This document shows positions 36,894 to 48,880 of a stretch of DNA of 64,000 bases, in pieces. Origin of the DNA: Aphrophora alni (Eukaryota; Arthropoda; Insecta; Hemiptera; Aphrophoridae); assembly GCA_963513935.1 (NCBI GenBank), contig OY740765.1:122703362-122767361 (forward strand). The letters run 5' to 3'. The notes beneath the pieces are model-generated. The model was given only the letters and a program-made list of their open reading frames with translations. It searched no databases and was not told the DNA's origin. Position 1 is the first letter of the stretch; every line of letters begins with the position of its first letter. Both the position numbers and the translations under genes were made by a program.

Positions 36894-37831
36894 TTCCGAA
36901 TTGGTATCAATTTTCCATAACCGAATATATGACCTTAGGAAAACCATATATGACCTTATATGTTCCACTCAAGGTCTTTCCAAATATTAATGGCTTGAGT
37001 TTTATTTAGTGCTTTTATCTCTGCTAAGGTTAAATTCATTAATTTGTTATATTTTGTTTTGTAACTGTAAAAGTACCGTAAATTAATCCCTATTCAAAGA
37101 AAGAATAACTCATTACCTAATTCTTATTAATATTCGTTTCAGTTACTTAATTCACCAAAATCAAAATAAAAATTCGAATTAAGTATGTATGAGTTATGTT
37201 CCCGGGAAGACTTGTCACGTAAGCAAGAAGTAGCAATGTAGAACAACAAAATCTAAACAAACTGTCGTCAGCATTCCGTGGTGTAATTACTCTCGGCCTT
37301 GCGCAACAAAACCCCTGACGCGTGTGATTCGTAAATATTCTATTTTAATGTTGACCTTATTCCCAAACACATACAAATATGCTAACAATGCAAAAATAAT
37401 CTTAAACTATAGTTAGAATCAAAATCGTCTGTTACCTGTTGATTGTCTGTTAATCACACATACCTCAAATTTAAATCGTTCGCATATAATAATAATAATA
37501 ACACAAATTTAATACATATATCAAAATCTCTTAAATATGTATATCTCTATAGATAAAGCACCTTATTAACATACAAATTTATTACTTTTTGTTTTTCTCA
37601 AAAATAATTATCAGATCATTCCATTTTCTTATTTCAAAAATAACACTTCAAATACAGTTTTATAAATATATAGCTGATTAAAGAACCAAAAAATAATCAC
37701 TGTAATAAAAAAATAATCTTAATTTTTAGTAATAAACTAAAAGAAAGGCTGTTTTGACTATTTATTACATAAAAATTACAAAAACAAAATTCTTTTCATA
37801 TAGTAACAAATTTTAGTAAAAACTAAAAACA

Positions 37832-37845
37832 CGGCCAATGCACCA
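37832..37845 (-). promoter_or_regulatory. Primer binding site, tRNA-Gly-like
   Basis: Two bases after the 5' LTR the minus strand reads TGGTGCATTGGCCG, complementary to a tRNA 3' end of the form CGGCCAATGCACCA. That matches tRNA-Gly acceptor sequences as I know them. Confidence 0.6.
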
Positions 37846-37847
37846 TT

Positions 37848-38539
37848 TATTAGGATCGGGTTCTTTTTAAATCAGTGGTTCAGTTTTTTTTTAAGTTAAA
37901 GAATGCAATACTTTATATTATTTTACAATTACTAATTTCCAAATATTATTACAATTATTTCTATTCAAATATTAATTTAAACTGAATCAATACATCTCCC
38001 TAGCTCATTCAATTATTTCAAATAACATACATATGCTTTATATAACTTACTTCATATTACTTTACAATGATTACTTTAAAAACTGAATTAACCTATCTAT
38101 ATAAATATTCAAAAAATGATGAACCCAGAATAGTTCCAGCTATTTTGAAATGAATTTAATATATTTAAATTGTTGATTACTTGTGCTGATACTTTGTTTA
38201 TTTGCTCACCCTTTCTGTGCACTGCAAAAGCCGCTACTACAGCTTTGTATTATTGGAAGCTCCAACTTGCCAATAATACCCTCGTGTTCCAATCCTCGAA
38301 CGTTCCTCCTGACGTCTTCGTTCACGCTGTTGATCGAAAGAATCCCCACCTCTCTTGGGTCGTCGCTTATATTGCCTCGACCTGCCTTGCTAAGTAGGTT
38401 GCCCATGCTAGGTAAGCATTTCATCATTTTTTTAATTGTTTCGCAATACCTGTCGCTATTCTGGGTTTCATGTATGGTTCTTACTTAAATTCTATTAATT
38501 ATTATATATTTCTACTCTAGTATCTATCTAATCCTAACA
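37848..38539 (-). repeat. 5' LTR
   Basis: Nearly identical to 30648-31340. It lacks one T in the homopolymer near 37883 and differs at about five bases. It ends against GTAG at 38540. Confidence 0.93.
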
Positions 38540-38543
38540 GTAG

Positions 38544-39028
38544 GTAATAATGAAATTTTAACAACATTATCCTACGAAGACAATAAAATTCTAACAATCC
38601 CACCTTCCGTAGAGAATGTAATTTTAACAACGTTACCTTCCATAGACAAAAAGTCAGTTAAAAAGCGACGAGCGAGATATAGTGGCGCAACACGAAAACA
38701 GCAACTAAGATCGGCTAAGAAAACTTTTCTAATAAACAATCCTGAAGCACGTCACTTTGCTAATACCAAATACCAGCAAAATCGTCCTGAGGCTCATAGA
38801 ATAGCAGCAGCAAAATATCAACAGCAACATCCTGGTGTTCACAGAAAAGCAGCAGCTGTATATCAGCAACAAAATCCTGAAGTCCACAGGGTAGCAGCAG
38901 GCGCATATCAGCATCAACATCCTGAGGTTCATAGAGAAGCTCAAAGTCGCTATGAAGCAAATACACCTGGAGTTCGAGAAGAGAGAAGAAAACGTCCATG
39001 GACGAGAAGGAAACGTCCATGGACATAA
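38544..39028 (+). pseudogene. Helitron 1 linker and 15-residue basic repeats
   Basis: Continues the OTU frame after the LTR insertion point (the reading frame is preserved once one GTAG is counted). A Lys/Arg-rich stretch (about 38650-38730) leads into about five copies of a 15-residue unit (KYQQxxPExHRxAAA) at about 38755-38980, period 45 bp. The frame stops at 39026-39028. The equivalent repeats in Helitron 2 have a different consensus but the same period. Directly before the stop is a 21-bp tandem duplication (38983-39003 and 39004-39024) that lies at the joint of a roughly 1-kb deletion relative to Helitron 2, removing the zinc-finger and most of the Helitron-like N domain. Confidence 0.7.
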
Positions 39029-42000
39029 TCAAAGCAAGCTTAGAGTTGAAGAATACATTCACTTAAAAGATGCAATTGGTAGAAGGGATGTAAATGGGGA
39101 TCAACTAGGAATATTAGTTGTGCTTCCATCATCTTTCACAGGAGGACCACGCTATATGCATGAACGAGCTCAGGATGCAATGACATATGTTCGTTGCAAA
39201 GGTCGACCTGATCTATTCTTAACTTTTACATGTAATCCGAATTGGACAGAGTTCAAAGGTGTATTACTTCCTGGTCAGAAATCTCAAGATCGGCATGACA
39301 TTATTGCCAGGGTATTCCACCTTAAACTGAAAGCTATGAAAGATCTATTAGTAAAAGGCAGCGTTTTCGGTGAGGTTGAGTGCTTCATGTACACAGTTGA
39401 GTGGAAAAAACGTGGATTACCTCACGCACATATTTTGCTCTGGTTAAAAGATGCCTGGTTCCAAGTTTAACTGATAAAGTGGTCTCTGCAGAAATACCTG
39501 ATATCAATAAAGATCCTCTTTTGCACGAAAATGTTAAGACTAATATGATTCACGGTCCATGTGGTACTTTGAACATGAATTCTCCTTGCATGAAAGATGG
39601 GCGATGCAGCAAAAAGTATCCGCGACCCTTTTTGAAAGAAACACAAACTGGAGAAGATGGTTACCGAAAATATAGAAGGTTATCTCCAGAGGAAGGTGGA
39701 TTTACTGTGAAAATAAAAGATATGGATATAGATAACAGTTGGGTTGTACCTAAAAACCCCGTTTTATCTCGCACTTTCAATGCCCATATTAACGTTGAAA
39801 TTTGTAATTCTGTAAAATCTATTAAATACATATGTAAATATATTAATAAAGGAACAGATCAAGCAGTCTTTGAATTACAAAATAAAAGTAATGAAATAAA
39901 TGAAGTTAGTCAATATGAAAGTGGCCGTTATATCAGCAGCTCTGAAGCAGTTTGGCGAATACTTGGTTTCCCAATTCATGAGCGATATCCTACCGTTGTT
40001 CACCTTGCTGTACATTTAGAAAATGGTCAAAGAGTCTATTTCACTTCAGATAATTTAGCTCAAAGACTTAATAATCCACCTCAAACTACACTTTTAGCCT
40101 TTTTTGAGTTGTGCCAGAAAGACGAATTTGCCAAGACCCTGTTTATTTAGAAGTTCCATCTTATTACGTTTGGAAAAATAATAAAGGGTTTGAAAGGAGA
40201 AAAAGGGGCGCAAACGTTGAAAATTGGCCCGGGGTAAAAAAGGATACAGCACTAGGAAGAGTATATACGATGCATCCAAATAATGTCGAATGCTACCATC
40301 TAATGTTATTGCTGCACGTAGTTAGAGGTCTAACATCTTTTGAATACCTTAAAACAGTTGACGGCATCATTCATCCAACATTTCAGTCTGCGTGCAAAGC
40401 TTTAGGTTTATTAGAAAGTGATGAACACTGGAATGACACATGACAAGAAGCAGCTTTGTGTGATTCACCGTATAAAATGCGACAAGTGTTTGTTGTGGTG
40501 CTGGTGTTTTGTCACATATCTGACCCTTTAAATCTTTGGGGAAAGCATAAAGATAGTTTAAGCGAAGATTTCAAACGTGAAATAGAAAGAGCAGTTCAAG
40601 ATAGAGTACAAGGTTTTATGAAAGAAGTATATAATAAATGCTTATTATCAATCGAGGATGGTGTGATGGCGTTAGGAGCAAGTGGTTTAAAACAATATGG
40701 TTTGCCACAGCCTACCAGAAGTGAGGAATTCTTTAACAATATTGATTATTTAACAGAAATGAACTACAATTCAGAAGAATTGGGAAAAGTAGTAAGGAAT
40801 AACGAGGAATTATTAACTCCAGAACAACGAAATGTATATCAGGAAATTGTGAATAGCATAGAATCCTCCGAGAGGAAAACATATTTTTTAGATGCACCAG
40901 GTGGTACTGGAAAGACGTTTTTAATAAATTTATTATTAGCAAAAGTGAGAAGTAATAAAAAAATTGCTTTAGCTACAGCGTCTTCTGGGATTGCTGCCAC
41001 TCTTCTAGAAGGAGACAAAACTGCTCATAGCGCTTTTAAATTGCCTTTAAATTTGAATTATGAGGGAACTCCTAAATGCGGAATTTCAAAACAAAGTAAT
41101 AGGGCCAAAGTATTAAAAGACTGTCACCTTATAGTTTGGGATGAGAGCCACATGATGGATAAGGGAGGTTTTGAAGCTTTGGATGCAACACTCCAAGACT
41201 TAATAAACAACAAATTATTAACGGGTGGAGTTACTGTTTTACTAGCTGGAGATTTTAGGCAAACGTTGCCTGTTGTACAAAGAGGAACACACGCTGATGA
41301 AGTGAAAGCATGTATCAAGTCATCGCGTTTATGGCCTCGAATAAAGAAATTATCTCTTAAAACAAATATGAGAGTTCATTTAAAAAATGACTCTTCAGCA
41401 GGTGCTTTTTCTGAACTCCTGCTTAAAATAGGAAATGGACAATATCCAGAAGAAACAGGAAAGATTGTAATACCAGAAACTTTAGTAAAAGTAGTTAATA
41501 ACTTAAATCAGCTTATAAATGCCGTTTATCCTGATATTTATAGAATTAAAGAAAAAACGATGGAATGGTTCAGTGAGCGCGCATGTTTATGTCCAAAAAA
41601 TGACAGAGCTGCTGAAATTAATGATAAATTACTTGACTTATTCCAAGGGGAAATAGTAGAATACAAATCAGTTGATAAAGTGATAGAGACAGATGAAGCA
41701 GTTAATTATCCAGTAGAATTTCTTAATTCGATTAATCCACCTGGATTTCCAGCACATAAACTTCGTCTTAAAGTAGGAACGCCAGTGATGTTATTACCAA
41801 ATTTAAACCCTCCAAAACTATGCAATGGAACTAGACTACAGTTAACTACTTTAAAGAAAAATTTTATAGAAGCTACAATATTTACTGGTTGTGCTCGAGG
41901 TGAATCTGTTTTTATACCTAGAATACCACTAATCCCGTCCGAGTACCCTTTCCAGTTTAAAAGACTTCAATTTCCTCTGAAGATATGCTTTGCTATGTCT

Positions 42001-42171
42001 ATTAATAAATCTCAAGGACAAACATTAAAATTTGCAGGAGTTGATTTAAGAGAAGACTGTTTTTCTCATGGTCAATTGTACGTTGGTGCTTCTAGGGTCA
42101 GTTCTTCTAATCATTTAGTGATTTTAGCACCTAAAGGGAAGACAACAAATGAGGTCCTAAATACGAAATAA
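38952..42171 (+). pseudogene. Helitron 1 Rep nuclease and Pif1-type helicase, broken
   Basis: Three reading frames cover one protein. Frame one (38952-39470) has HNQSKLRVEEY, the Rep motif FLTFTCNPNW and the metal-binding HUH motif LPHAHILLW. A one-base frameshift near 39453 moves to 39401-40150, which holds the catalytic double-tyrosine motif YICKYINKG at about 39827. A second shift near 40135 moves to the frame 40111-42171, interrupted by one TGA at 40441-40443. The helicase has Walker A DAPGGTGKTFL at about 40890, Walker B VWDESHM at about 41137, AGDFRQTLPVV, and the terminal YVGASRVSS motif. Rep would nick and rejoin at the transposon ends and the helicase unwind it. All catalytic motifs survive, but three lesions make it inactive as one protein. 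Confidence 0.85.
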
Positions 42172-42530
42172 GTACATTTTTAGTTCAATTTTTTTATTTG
42201 AATTGTGAAATAATTAAACTTTTCTTTAGTATTTTATAGTATGAATTCTTAAATAGTATAATATAATTTACCTATAACTAGAATAATTATTAATTTTTGT
42301 TGTTGTTTACTTTGCCTTTTGATATTTTTCAACTTTAGTAACTTTAAGTTATTGATGAGTAAACATGATGAAAATAACAGATTTAGAAAAAATATTCTAT
42401 CATTCAATTCACAAATTCTGTATTCTTAAATATTACACACTACATTAAAATTAGCCGGATTAAAGCAATATTAAACTTTTTTATCAAAACATGCGATTTA
42501 ATAAACGTATAGAATACAACTTGAATGATT

Positions 42531-42560
42531 CGCTGGCAAAGCCGCGACGGGAGATGCTAG
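42531..42560 (+). other. Helitron 1 3' terminus
   Basis: The hairpin CGCTGGCAAAGCCGCG (one bulged T, loop AAA) is followed by ten bases and CTAG, then host T. Its bulged 6-bp stem has the same shape as the Helitron 2 terminal hairpin. Confidence 0.75.
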
Positions 42561-42799
42561 TAATAATATAAACTAATAACAGACAATGAACATGGTAAAA
42601 ATACGAGAGATCATTTTTTATGTAAGAACCGTTTGTGCATAGCAACCGCGCAGGCTGTCACGTGACGCCCGCTCAAGGTTAGCCACTCTTGCCCAGTCCC
42701 CAACTATGCAGTCAGTTGATTTCATGTCTCTGCCACTGTTGGTTCTATCGTAACACTGCTTTGTTTGTCGCCATGTTAATCAATTAAACAACAAACTTC

Positions 42800-43272
42800 A
42801 CGAATTGTGAAGTGCGGTTTGTTATTCGGTTTTTATACGCAAAACAAGTTCGTCTCGCCGAAATTAACCAGCAGCTTGTTGAAGTTTATGGTGAAGCTGT
42901 AGTGAATGACACAGTAATGTGCGTAAATGATGTAGGCTTTTCAATGTATGAAGAACAAATGGGCGACCAATTGTCATTGATGATGACTTGACAAAAAAAG
43001 TGATGAGGAAATTCGCCAAAACCGACGCTTTACGATTGACAAGCTTCATGAGAAATTTCCACAAGTCTCAAGATCGGTTGTTTATCACATTGTTTCCGAC
43101 AAACTGCATTACAAAAAAAATTGTGCGCGATGGGTGCTAAAAATTTTGACTGAAGAACAACACAAAAAGAAGCGTTTGGCACATTCTTTGTCATTTTTGG
43201 AGCGCTACGATAACATTGGTGATGAGTTCTTGAATCATATTGTTACCGGTGATGAATCATGGGTAGCATACT
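42800..43272 (+). pseudogene. Mariner-type transposase fragment
   Basis: Segments in shifting frames: RFLYAKQVRLAEINQQLVEV (HTH region), RFTIDKLHEKFPQVSRSVVY, KILTEEQHKKKRLAHSLSFL and HIVTGDESWVAY, which contains the first catalytic Asp of the DDD triad. These follow the order of mariner transposases. The sequence departs after SWVAY, so the second and third catalytic residues are absent. At least two frameshifts and a TGA at about 42988 are present. No terminal repeats identified. Confidence 0.8.
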
Positions 43273-43279
43273 CGTTATT

Positions 43280-45300
43280 GATTGAATCCGTGAGATTTAG
43301 TGAGAGTAACTTTGCTCTATTGTGTTTAGGAGAACATAAATCAATAGAGGATTAGCTTCTGGTTTCCTTTTGATGAAATGAACTGAATTGCTAATTTTAG
43401 TAGTAGATAAAAGGTTTGAAGTATCTTACCTTACCTTACCTAATGAGTAAGGAGAAACCTTTGAAAACAAGATAGCGAAAGTGTCCAACATACGAATGTG
43501 CGAAAACACTATCTGCCGTACTTAAGTCAAATCAAGCTTAGCTTTTAACAAAACAAAATCTGATTACGTGTCGGGTGCGACCGTCGCGGATGTGACCCAG
43601 CAAAAATCGTGGCTATAGCGACCCTGCTAGTAGGGTAATCTAATCTAACCTAACCTGTCTTGAATCTTCCGCGACACTTGCTTTTCTTCTCTTTTATACA
43701 CAGCCATGACATGTATGAATGAGGGGTTGTCTGTTAAACAATACAAACGCGTTAGTCAACATTCCATAGCAGGTCAACAACATCAATAAATTGGTGGGTT
43801 GCTTGCGGCACGGGTCGCATCCGGCATGACACCCAAACTCTGGAGCGTTGTGGCTTGAACAAGATTTCAATTTAAACTCACTATTCTGCCATGTTTTGGG
43901 GTTTTCCAGAGCTCAGGATTTAAATTTCAAAATTTGTAATTTATTTCGTAAATTTTGAATTTTAATGCTAAGTATTGTCTGCTAAGTACAAACTGACAAT
44001 ATCGATATGAAAGTTTTTAAACATAGACTTAAAATTTCATAATATCAACTTATAGAAAAAAAGATGATTAGTTTGTAGAACTTGGGAAACAACCACACAT
44101 AAAACTGATCTGAAATGTTATGCTTTATCTATGCTTTGAAAATAGACTGTGTTATTAGAATAGTGTATTTAAAAACTTTTATAAAGGGTCCATCGTGGTA
44201 CTTACCCAGCCCCATCATACAATGTAAAACGAGCAGATGTAATGCCCAAAACTTGGTTTCTTGAGAATTCTAGGCCCTAGTGGGCCTCGAAGAATTTGTG
44301 AAGGACACTCGTCCTTTGATATCGTACGAAAATATTTTGACAATAACAGGATTTATATAATTTACAATATTTTAATATAATTTGCTGTGTTAACATTCAA
44401 ATAATATTCCAGATATGAAACAACTGTATAGTTTTTCTAAATTTCAATAGAAATTTCTAAATTTCTAAATTCCTTTGTACCAAATTTCATATCCACAACT
44501 TTATTTTTGTGGCCGCTATCGTTCTTACGTACAGACGACAATAGACGACGAACGGACAACATGTCGAAAATTAAATTTATGGTTCATGGTTTTAAGATAA
44601 TAAAGGAGAATTTGGGCCAATAAACACGTTAATTACATAATAACGCATATTCAAACTAATACGTTATCACACAAAAAAGAAAATACTCACAGTTACTTTC
44701 TTTGTAATTATATGTAAAGTTCTGTTTTTTGAATATTTCTTAAATATGGAAATTATCACTGACAAAGTCATTACTTTACGGAATTTTTATGATAAATAAT
44801 CATACATAAACGATTGTTTATTTTAAGGCAGATTAATATTTTTATAAAATCTCTATTTTTATCAAAAAATACATTTTTATTTTATTATATTTATCATATA
44901 CAAAATAACAACAAACACACAAATTGATTCATATTGAAAAAAATAAACTTCAGTTGTTTTATGGACCAATTTTAACAATATTATTGAAAAGCTTATTTTT
45001 TTAATTTTTGAGCAGATGTAGATGTACATATATTAAATCTGATAATATAAGTTGCAATAAAATAATGTTTAACCTGTAAAATATTTCCACACCACATCAC
45101 AAATTTCCACCTATTGTAATATATTATATTTAAAAAAAAGTGGTATTATTGATTCAATCTTTTAAAATGAGTGTTCTTAGATCATTCCTAGGGCAATTAA
45201 GAGAAGGCGATTTTGACACTTGCAAGTCATTTGCAATTTTTATCCTATTTGATGGTTAAGACTAGTTTAAAAATATTGATTGTCATTATTTCATTTCAAA
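43280..45300. other. Non-coding stretch
   Basis: No gene recognised. Short ACCTT/ACCTA runs occur at about 43430-43440 and 43640-43660. The rest is AT-rich, with two modestly GC-rich patches at 43560-43640 and 43795-43860. Confidence 0.5.
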
Positions 45301-45309
45301 AGTTAATAA

Positions 45310-46290
45310 TGGACGGATTGTTGCACATTTTATGGTATAGACTTAGCATATTTTAAAGACTTGTATAAATCTCAAGGGAGAATGACGAGAAATACAAGTG
45401 AAAGTGTTCCTGTACAATTCATGATAGAGAGTTTGTATATGTATAGACCTGTGTAAAGTCGATAATGATCGAAATGGTTTTTCGCCTTAAAACTAAAAAA
45501 GATAGACCTTTTTAACTTATTAGCGATGTAAATATTATTCAACAATAATTATGAGATATTTAATTTTTAGTTACAGTTATGACGACAGATTCAAGTGATA
45601 GGATCGACCACATTTCATAGTAAAATGTTTGTGTATTTACGGCTTTATTTAACTTATCATCAATTTAAACAATCTTCAACAATAATAATAAGTTTTATCA
45701 ATTTATGTTAATTTCGGTAAGAAATGCAAGTAATAGGATCGACGCAACTTTCATAATAATAAATTTGTATTTTTACCGACTTGTGTAACTTAATAAGCAA
45801 TGTAAATAAACTTTATCAATAATAATAAGCTTTATAATCTATTACGAATGATGCAAGTGACAGGATCGCTGCACAATTCATAATAGAGTATTTGTATATT
45901 TACAGACTTGTTTCAATTCCAAAAATGTAAATAATCTTCAACTATAATAAAAAGCTATATAAATTTAATTTTAAATAATGACGAGAGATTCAAGTGATAG
46001 GATCGGGGCACATTTCATAGTAGAGAGTTTGTATATTTACAGACTTGTTTAAATTGTTACTAATGTAGATAATGTTCAACAATTTGAAGAAGATTTAAAA
46101 ATGTATCTTTAAATAATTATAAAGACAGATGAATGTGGTAGTAATAGCGCACATTTCATAGTAGAAAGTTAATATATTTAACGACCTGTTTACTTATCAG
46201 CAATAGTCTTCACAACAATAATAAGCTTTATAATTTTAAGTTAAATTTATTACAAGAGATGCAACCGAAAGTATCACATTTCATGGTATA
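45310..46290. repeat. Degenerate tandem array, ~135-bp unit, about 7 copies
   Basis: The landmark GATAGGATCG..GCACATTTCATAGTA recurs near 45597, 45733, 45859, 45996, 46139 and 46265, with spacings of 126-143 bp and one or two weaker copies upstream from about 45320. Each unit carries AGAGTTTGTATATTTACAGACTTGT and a CAACAATAATAATAAGCTTT segment. It looks like a decayed satellite or minisatellite. Confidence 0.75.
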
Positions 46291-48300
46291 GGTAAAAAAT
46301 TGTTCCCATCAATCATCTTCTTTATTTTGTATTTATGGCTTAATTTTGTCCTTACCTTCAAAATGACAGAACATTCCTAATGCCTGTGTAAAAACAATTT
46401 TATTTTCACGGCCGTGTTTTGCAAAGATAGGGATGCAGTTGTTTTTAATTAAAGAACAATATCAGCATGTATAATCTTGTTGACAAACAAATTTTAAATC
46501 AAACGTCTTCTGGTATCAGACTTCTTCCTGATATCGTGTTCCACTGAATTTTCTAAAATGTTAGGTTTGGTTAGGTTGGGTTAAGGTTTTTTAAAATGCC
46601 AAAGGCCCCCCCCATCCCCAATACTTGTAAAACATAACATACATGCATATCAAATCTGCACTCAATTTATCTATTTATGAAGTTACCTGTAAAATTTTTT
46701 TTGTAAAAGAACAAAATGGCGGAATTCGAACATACGTTATTTGGACATTTTTTTGTGATTTGATGTTTAGAATCCGAAAATGAATAACCAGTTCACTTTT
46801 TTCGGGACATCCTCTAAGGTATTTTAAAGCTCGTAATTGTTTATATTATCGGCTAGGCTCTATCTAACAAGCATTCATTAGCTTTGCACGTGTCACTCTT
46901 ACAGTACAGTGACTCGATTTATCATCGTAGAGAGGTGGGGTTGACACCCACCATTACATGGTGTCAAATTTAATGTGAAGTTGAACAACACAAGAGATAT
47001 GAACAAAAAAACTTTTTTACATTACCGCCATTTTGACATTTTCAATTAGATTTTTATGAATTTCAATTTCGAAAATCAGTCTTGACTGAGGTCTTGAAAT
47101 GTGGTGGGCAGTCAAAAAACGAAGGTGAAAATATTTGGACAAAAATAGAGGGGAATTTTTATAGTTAAAAAGTTGCTGTGAATCTTGTAAGATGATATCA
47201 AAAGAGACTATAAGATGATCATAGTTACGTCTATAATTATTGGGAAATTTAAACGGACTAAAGTATTTATATAATAATAATCTTTATTGTTCAGATTTGA
47301 ATTCATTCCTAAATATTTTGTTTTTTATTTTTATACATTGATTTTTAATTTTTAGGTGAGTTTATCTATAATTTATTATAATAATACTAGACTATTTTGA
47401 GTGTTCAATATTCCGCAAAAAACTCCTGGAGACATTTCGAAGATGGAAATTGAATTGACAGACACTATTCCAAAAAATAATTTTGTTTTTCACAGGGTTT
47501 GAAAAAATGGATGTTAACGTCAGCTAAGCCATATAGTGCCCTTTAGCTTTATATATTAAACAAATCTCCATTAGCTTTACATCTATCAATGTCTCGGCCC
47601 TTACGGGCCTCGTAACTGTCCATTTGTGAAGAAGCCTTCGTTCGCTACGCTCGTGTAGAACGAACTTACAGGTTAAGATGATAAATTTATACGGGGGGGG
47701 GGGGCTTAAAAAACGGATATATTAGACAAAAATTCGACTTCGATGTTTTTGACCTTTTACGTACTTCAATGTATATGTGAGAAAGTAAAGAAATTATCAT
47801 TTTTAAATTCACAATTTTGTCACAAATGGTATTGAGTACACAGATTTTACTAGTATTAAATTGAATTAAAACTGGCTAAAAAAAAATCTACAAACTGGTT
47901 ACACATATAATAATGGGGCAGAGGCGTGGCCATATAGAACCAAATGATTATAACAAGAAAGTCATTGGACAAATTGTAACGACTGGTATGGATTTTCATA
48001 AACGACGGAACAAAATCGTGCCAGCGATTGGGAAATAATTAGCAGGCTGCTGCGAACTTCCGAAAGACTCATTACTAAGGAAGTACATCTTTGAGAAACA
48101 CTTCCTCACTAAACTGAGTTCAAAAAGTGAATAGAGCAAGGAGTCCATCAACTCACTAACAAAGGTAACCAAAAATTAAAAAGAGAACTGGAGCCGAAGT
48201 ATTTGGGCCACGTACCAAGTACTAGGAAGCGAAGGGTAATTTTCCCAGAATTTTTAAACGGAAATCTACGCTATTGACAAACGTGTGCAGAGGAACCTTG
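46291..48300. other. Non-coding stretch
   Basis: Contains a TTAGG-like run near 46562-46585, blocks with CGCCATTTTGAC typical of dispersed repeats, and a G run at about 47693-47703. The patch at 47585-47670 is GC-richer and partly self-complementary. No gene recognised. Confidence 0.45.
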
Positions 48301-48339
48301 ACAGAGCATACAAGAGGAAAAGCATCGCAATTCTGTCAT

Positions 48340-48880
48340 AAATTGAGCTGCTGTCAAAGCGCTGATCTCTCTATTCGGCAATGGTTTGGGAATGCATACA
48401 AAAACTTAATGAGCTAGGCAGGAGTAATAAAGTAGCTCCCCTCCGGGTACCAGGACATATGGGAATAGATGGGGTGAAAATGGAGATGATTTTACGAAGA
48501 AGAAGGCATCCACCGCATTCGTAAGACCAATACAAAAACAATTCTGGTCAAAGATGATACTCAAAAGAGGTGGAGAAGCCAGTAGGTCGAAACTCTGGAA
48601 AGAAACAAAAGGATTGAGGCGTGCTAGTGAGATTCTCAAGAATTACGACCTTAAGAGATCCAGAGCTTGCATTAGTCTATCCAAGAATAGGATATCAACT
48701 AACGGGGTTCCTCACGAGGACACAATCAGAGGACATCTTGGTAGGCTTGGCCGATGTCACGAACTGAAGATACTGTAAGGAGAGTGAGGAAACCCCTCAT
48801 CACATACCAATAGACTGTTAGGCTGTAGCTATTTAAAGAGTAATAACCTTACTATCTCTAAATCTCCTTTAAATCAAACG
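48340..48880 (+). pseudogene. RNase H/3' end relic of a Jockey/I-type non-LTR element
   Basis: A broken frame gives MVWECIQKLNELG, RVPGHMGIDG, ACISLSKNRIST and GHLGRLGRCHEL, then EETPHHIP.DC. This order (RNase H tail with the PGH.GI motif, then a GHL..LG segment and a C-terminal His/Cys motif) is that of Jockey/I-superfamily ORF2 C-termini. Several stops and frameshifts. It straddles 48764, the left-most point at which the inverted duplication can be followed. Confidence 0.65.

Larger units (their letters stand above)
30648..38539 (-). mobile_element. Gypsy/errantivirus-like LTR element lacking RT and RNase H
   Basis: 7,892 bp on the minus strand, flanked by the 4-bp target duplication GTAG (30644-30647 and 38540-38543). 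LTRs are 692-693 bp with ends TGTTAGGAT/ATCCTAATA and about six differences between them, so the insertion is young. The order on the minus strand is 5' LTR, tRNA-Gly-like primer site, gag-protease, integrase, env, purine tract, 3' LTR. No reverse transcriptase or RNase H is present between protease and integrase; about 2 kb expected there is missing. It inserted into the Helitron 1 coding region. Confidence 0.9.
28690..42560 (+). mobile_element. Helitron 1, autonomous-type relic, interrupted by an LTR element
   Basis: Plus-strand order: 5' subterminal region (28745-28860) homologous to that of Helitron 2 (TGACTGA units, then TCATAGACGCTCACTAAGAAAGG), OTU protease, 15-residue repeats, Rep and Pif1-like helicase. 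The 3' end is a hairpin (42531-42546) followed 10 nt later by CTAG at 42557-42560 and then a T, the standard Helitron terminus inserted before T. The exact 5' TC is not visible; it is probably lost in the (TA)n run at 28690-28744. Removing the 7.9-kb LTR element leaves about 6 kb. Stops, frameshifts and an internal deletion show it is dead as a protein source. Confidence 0.8.
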
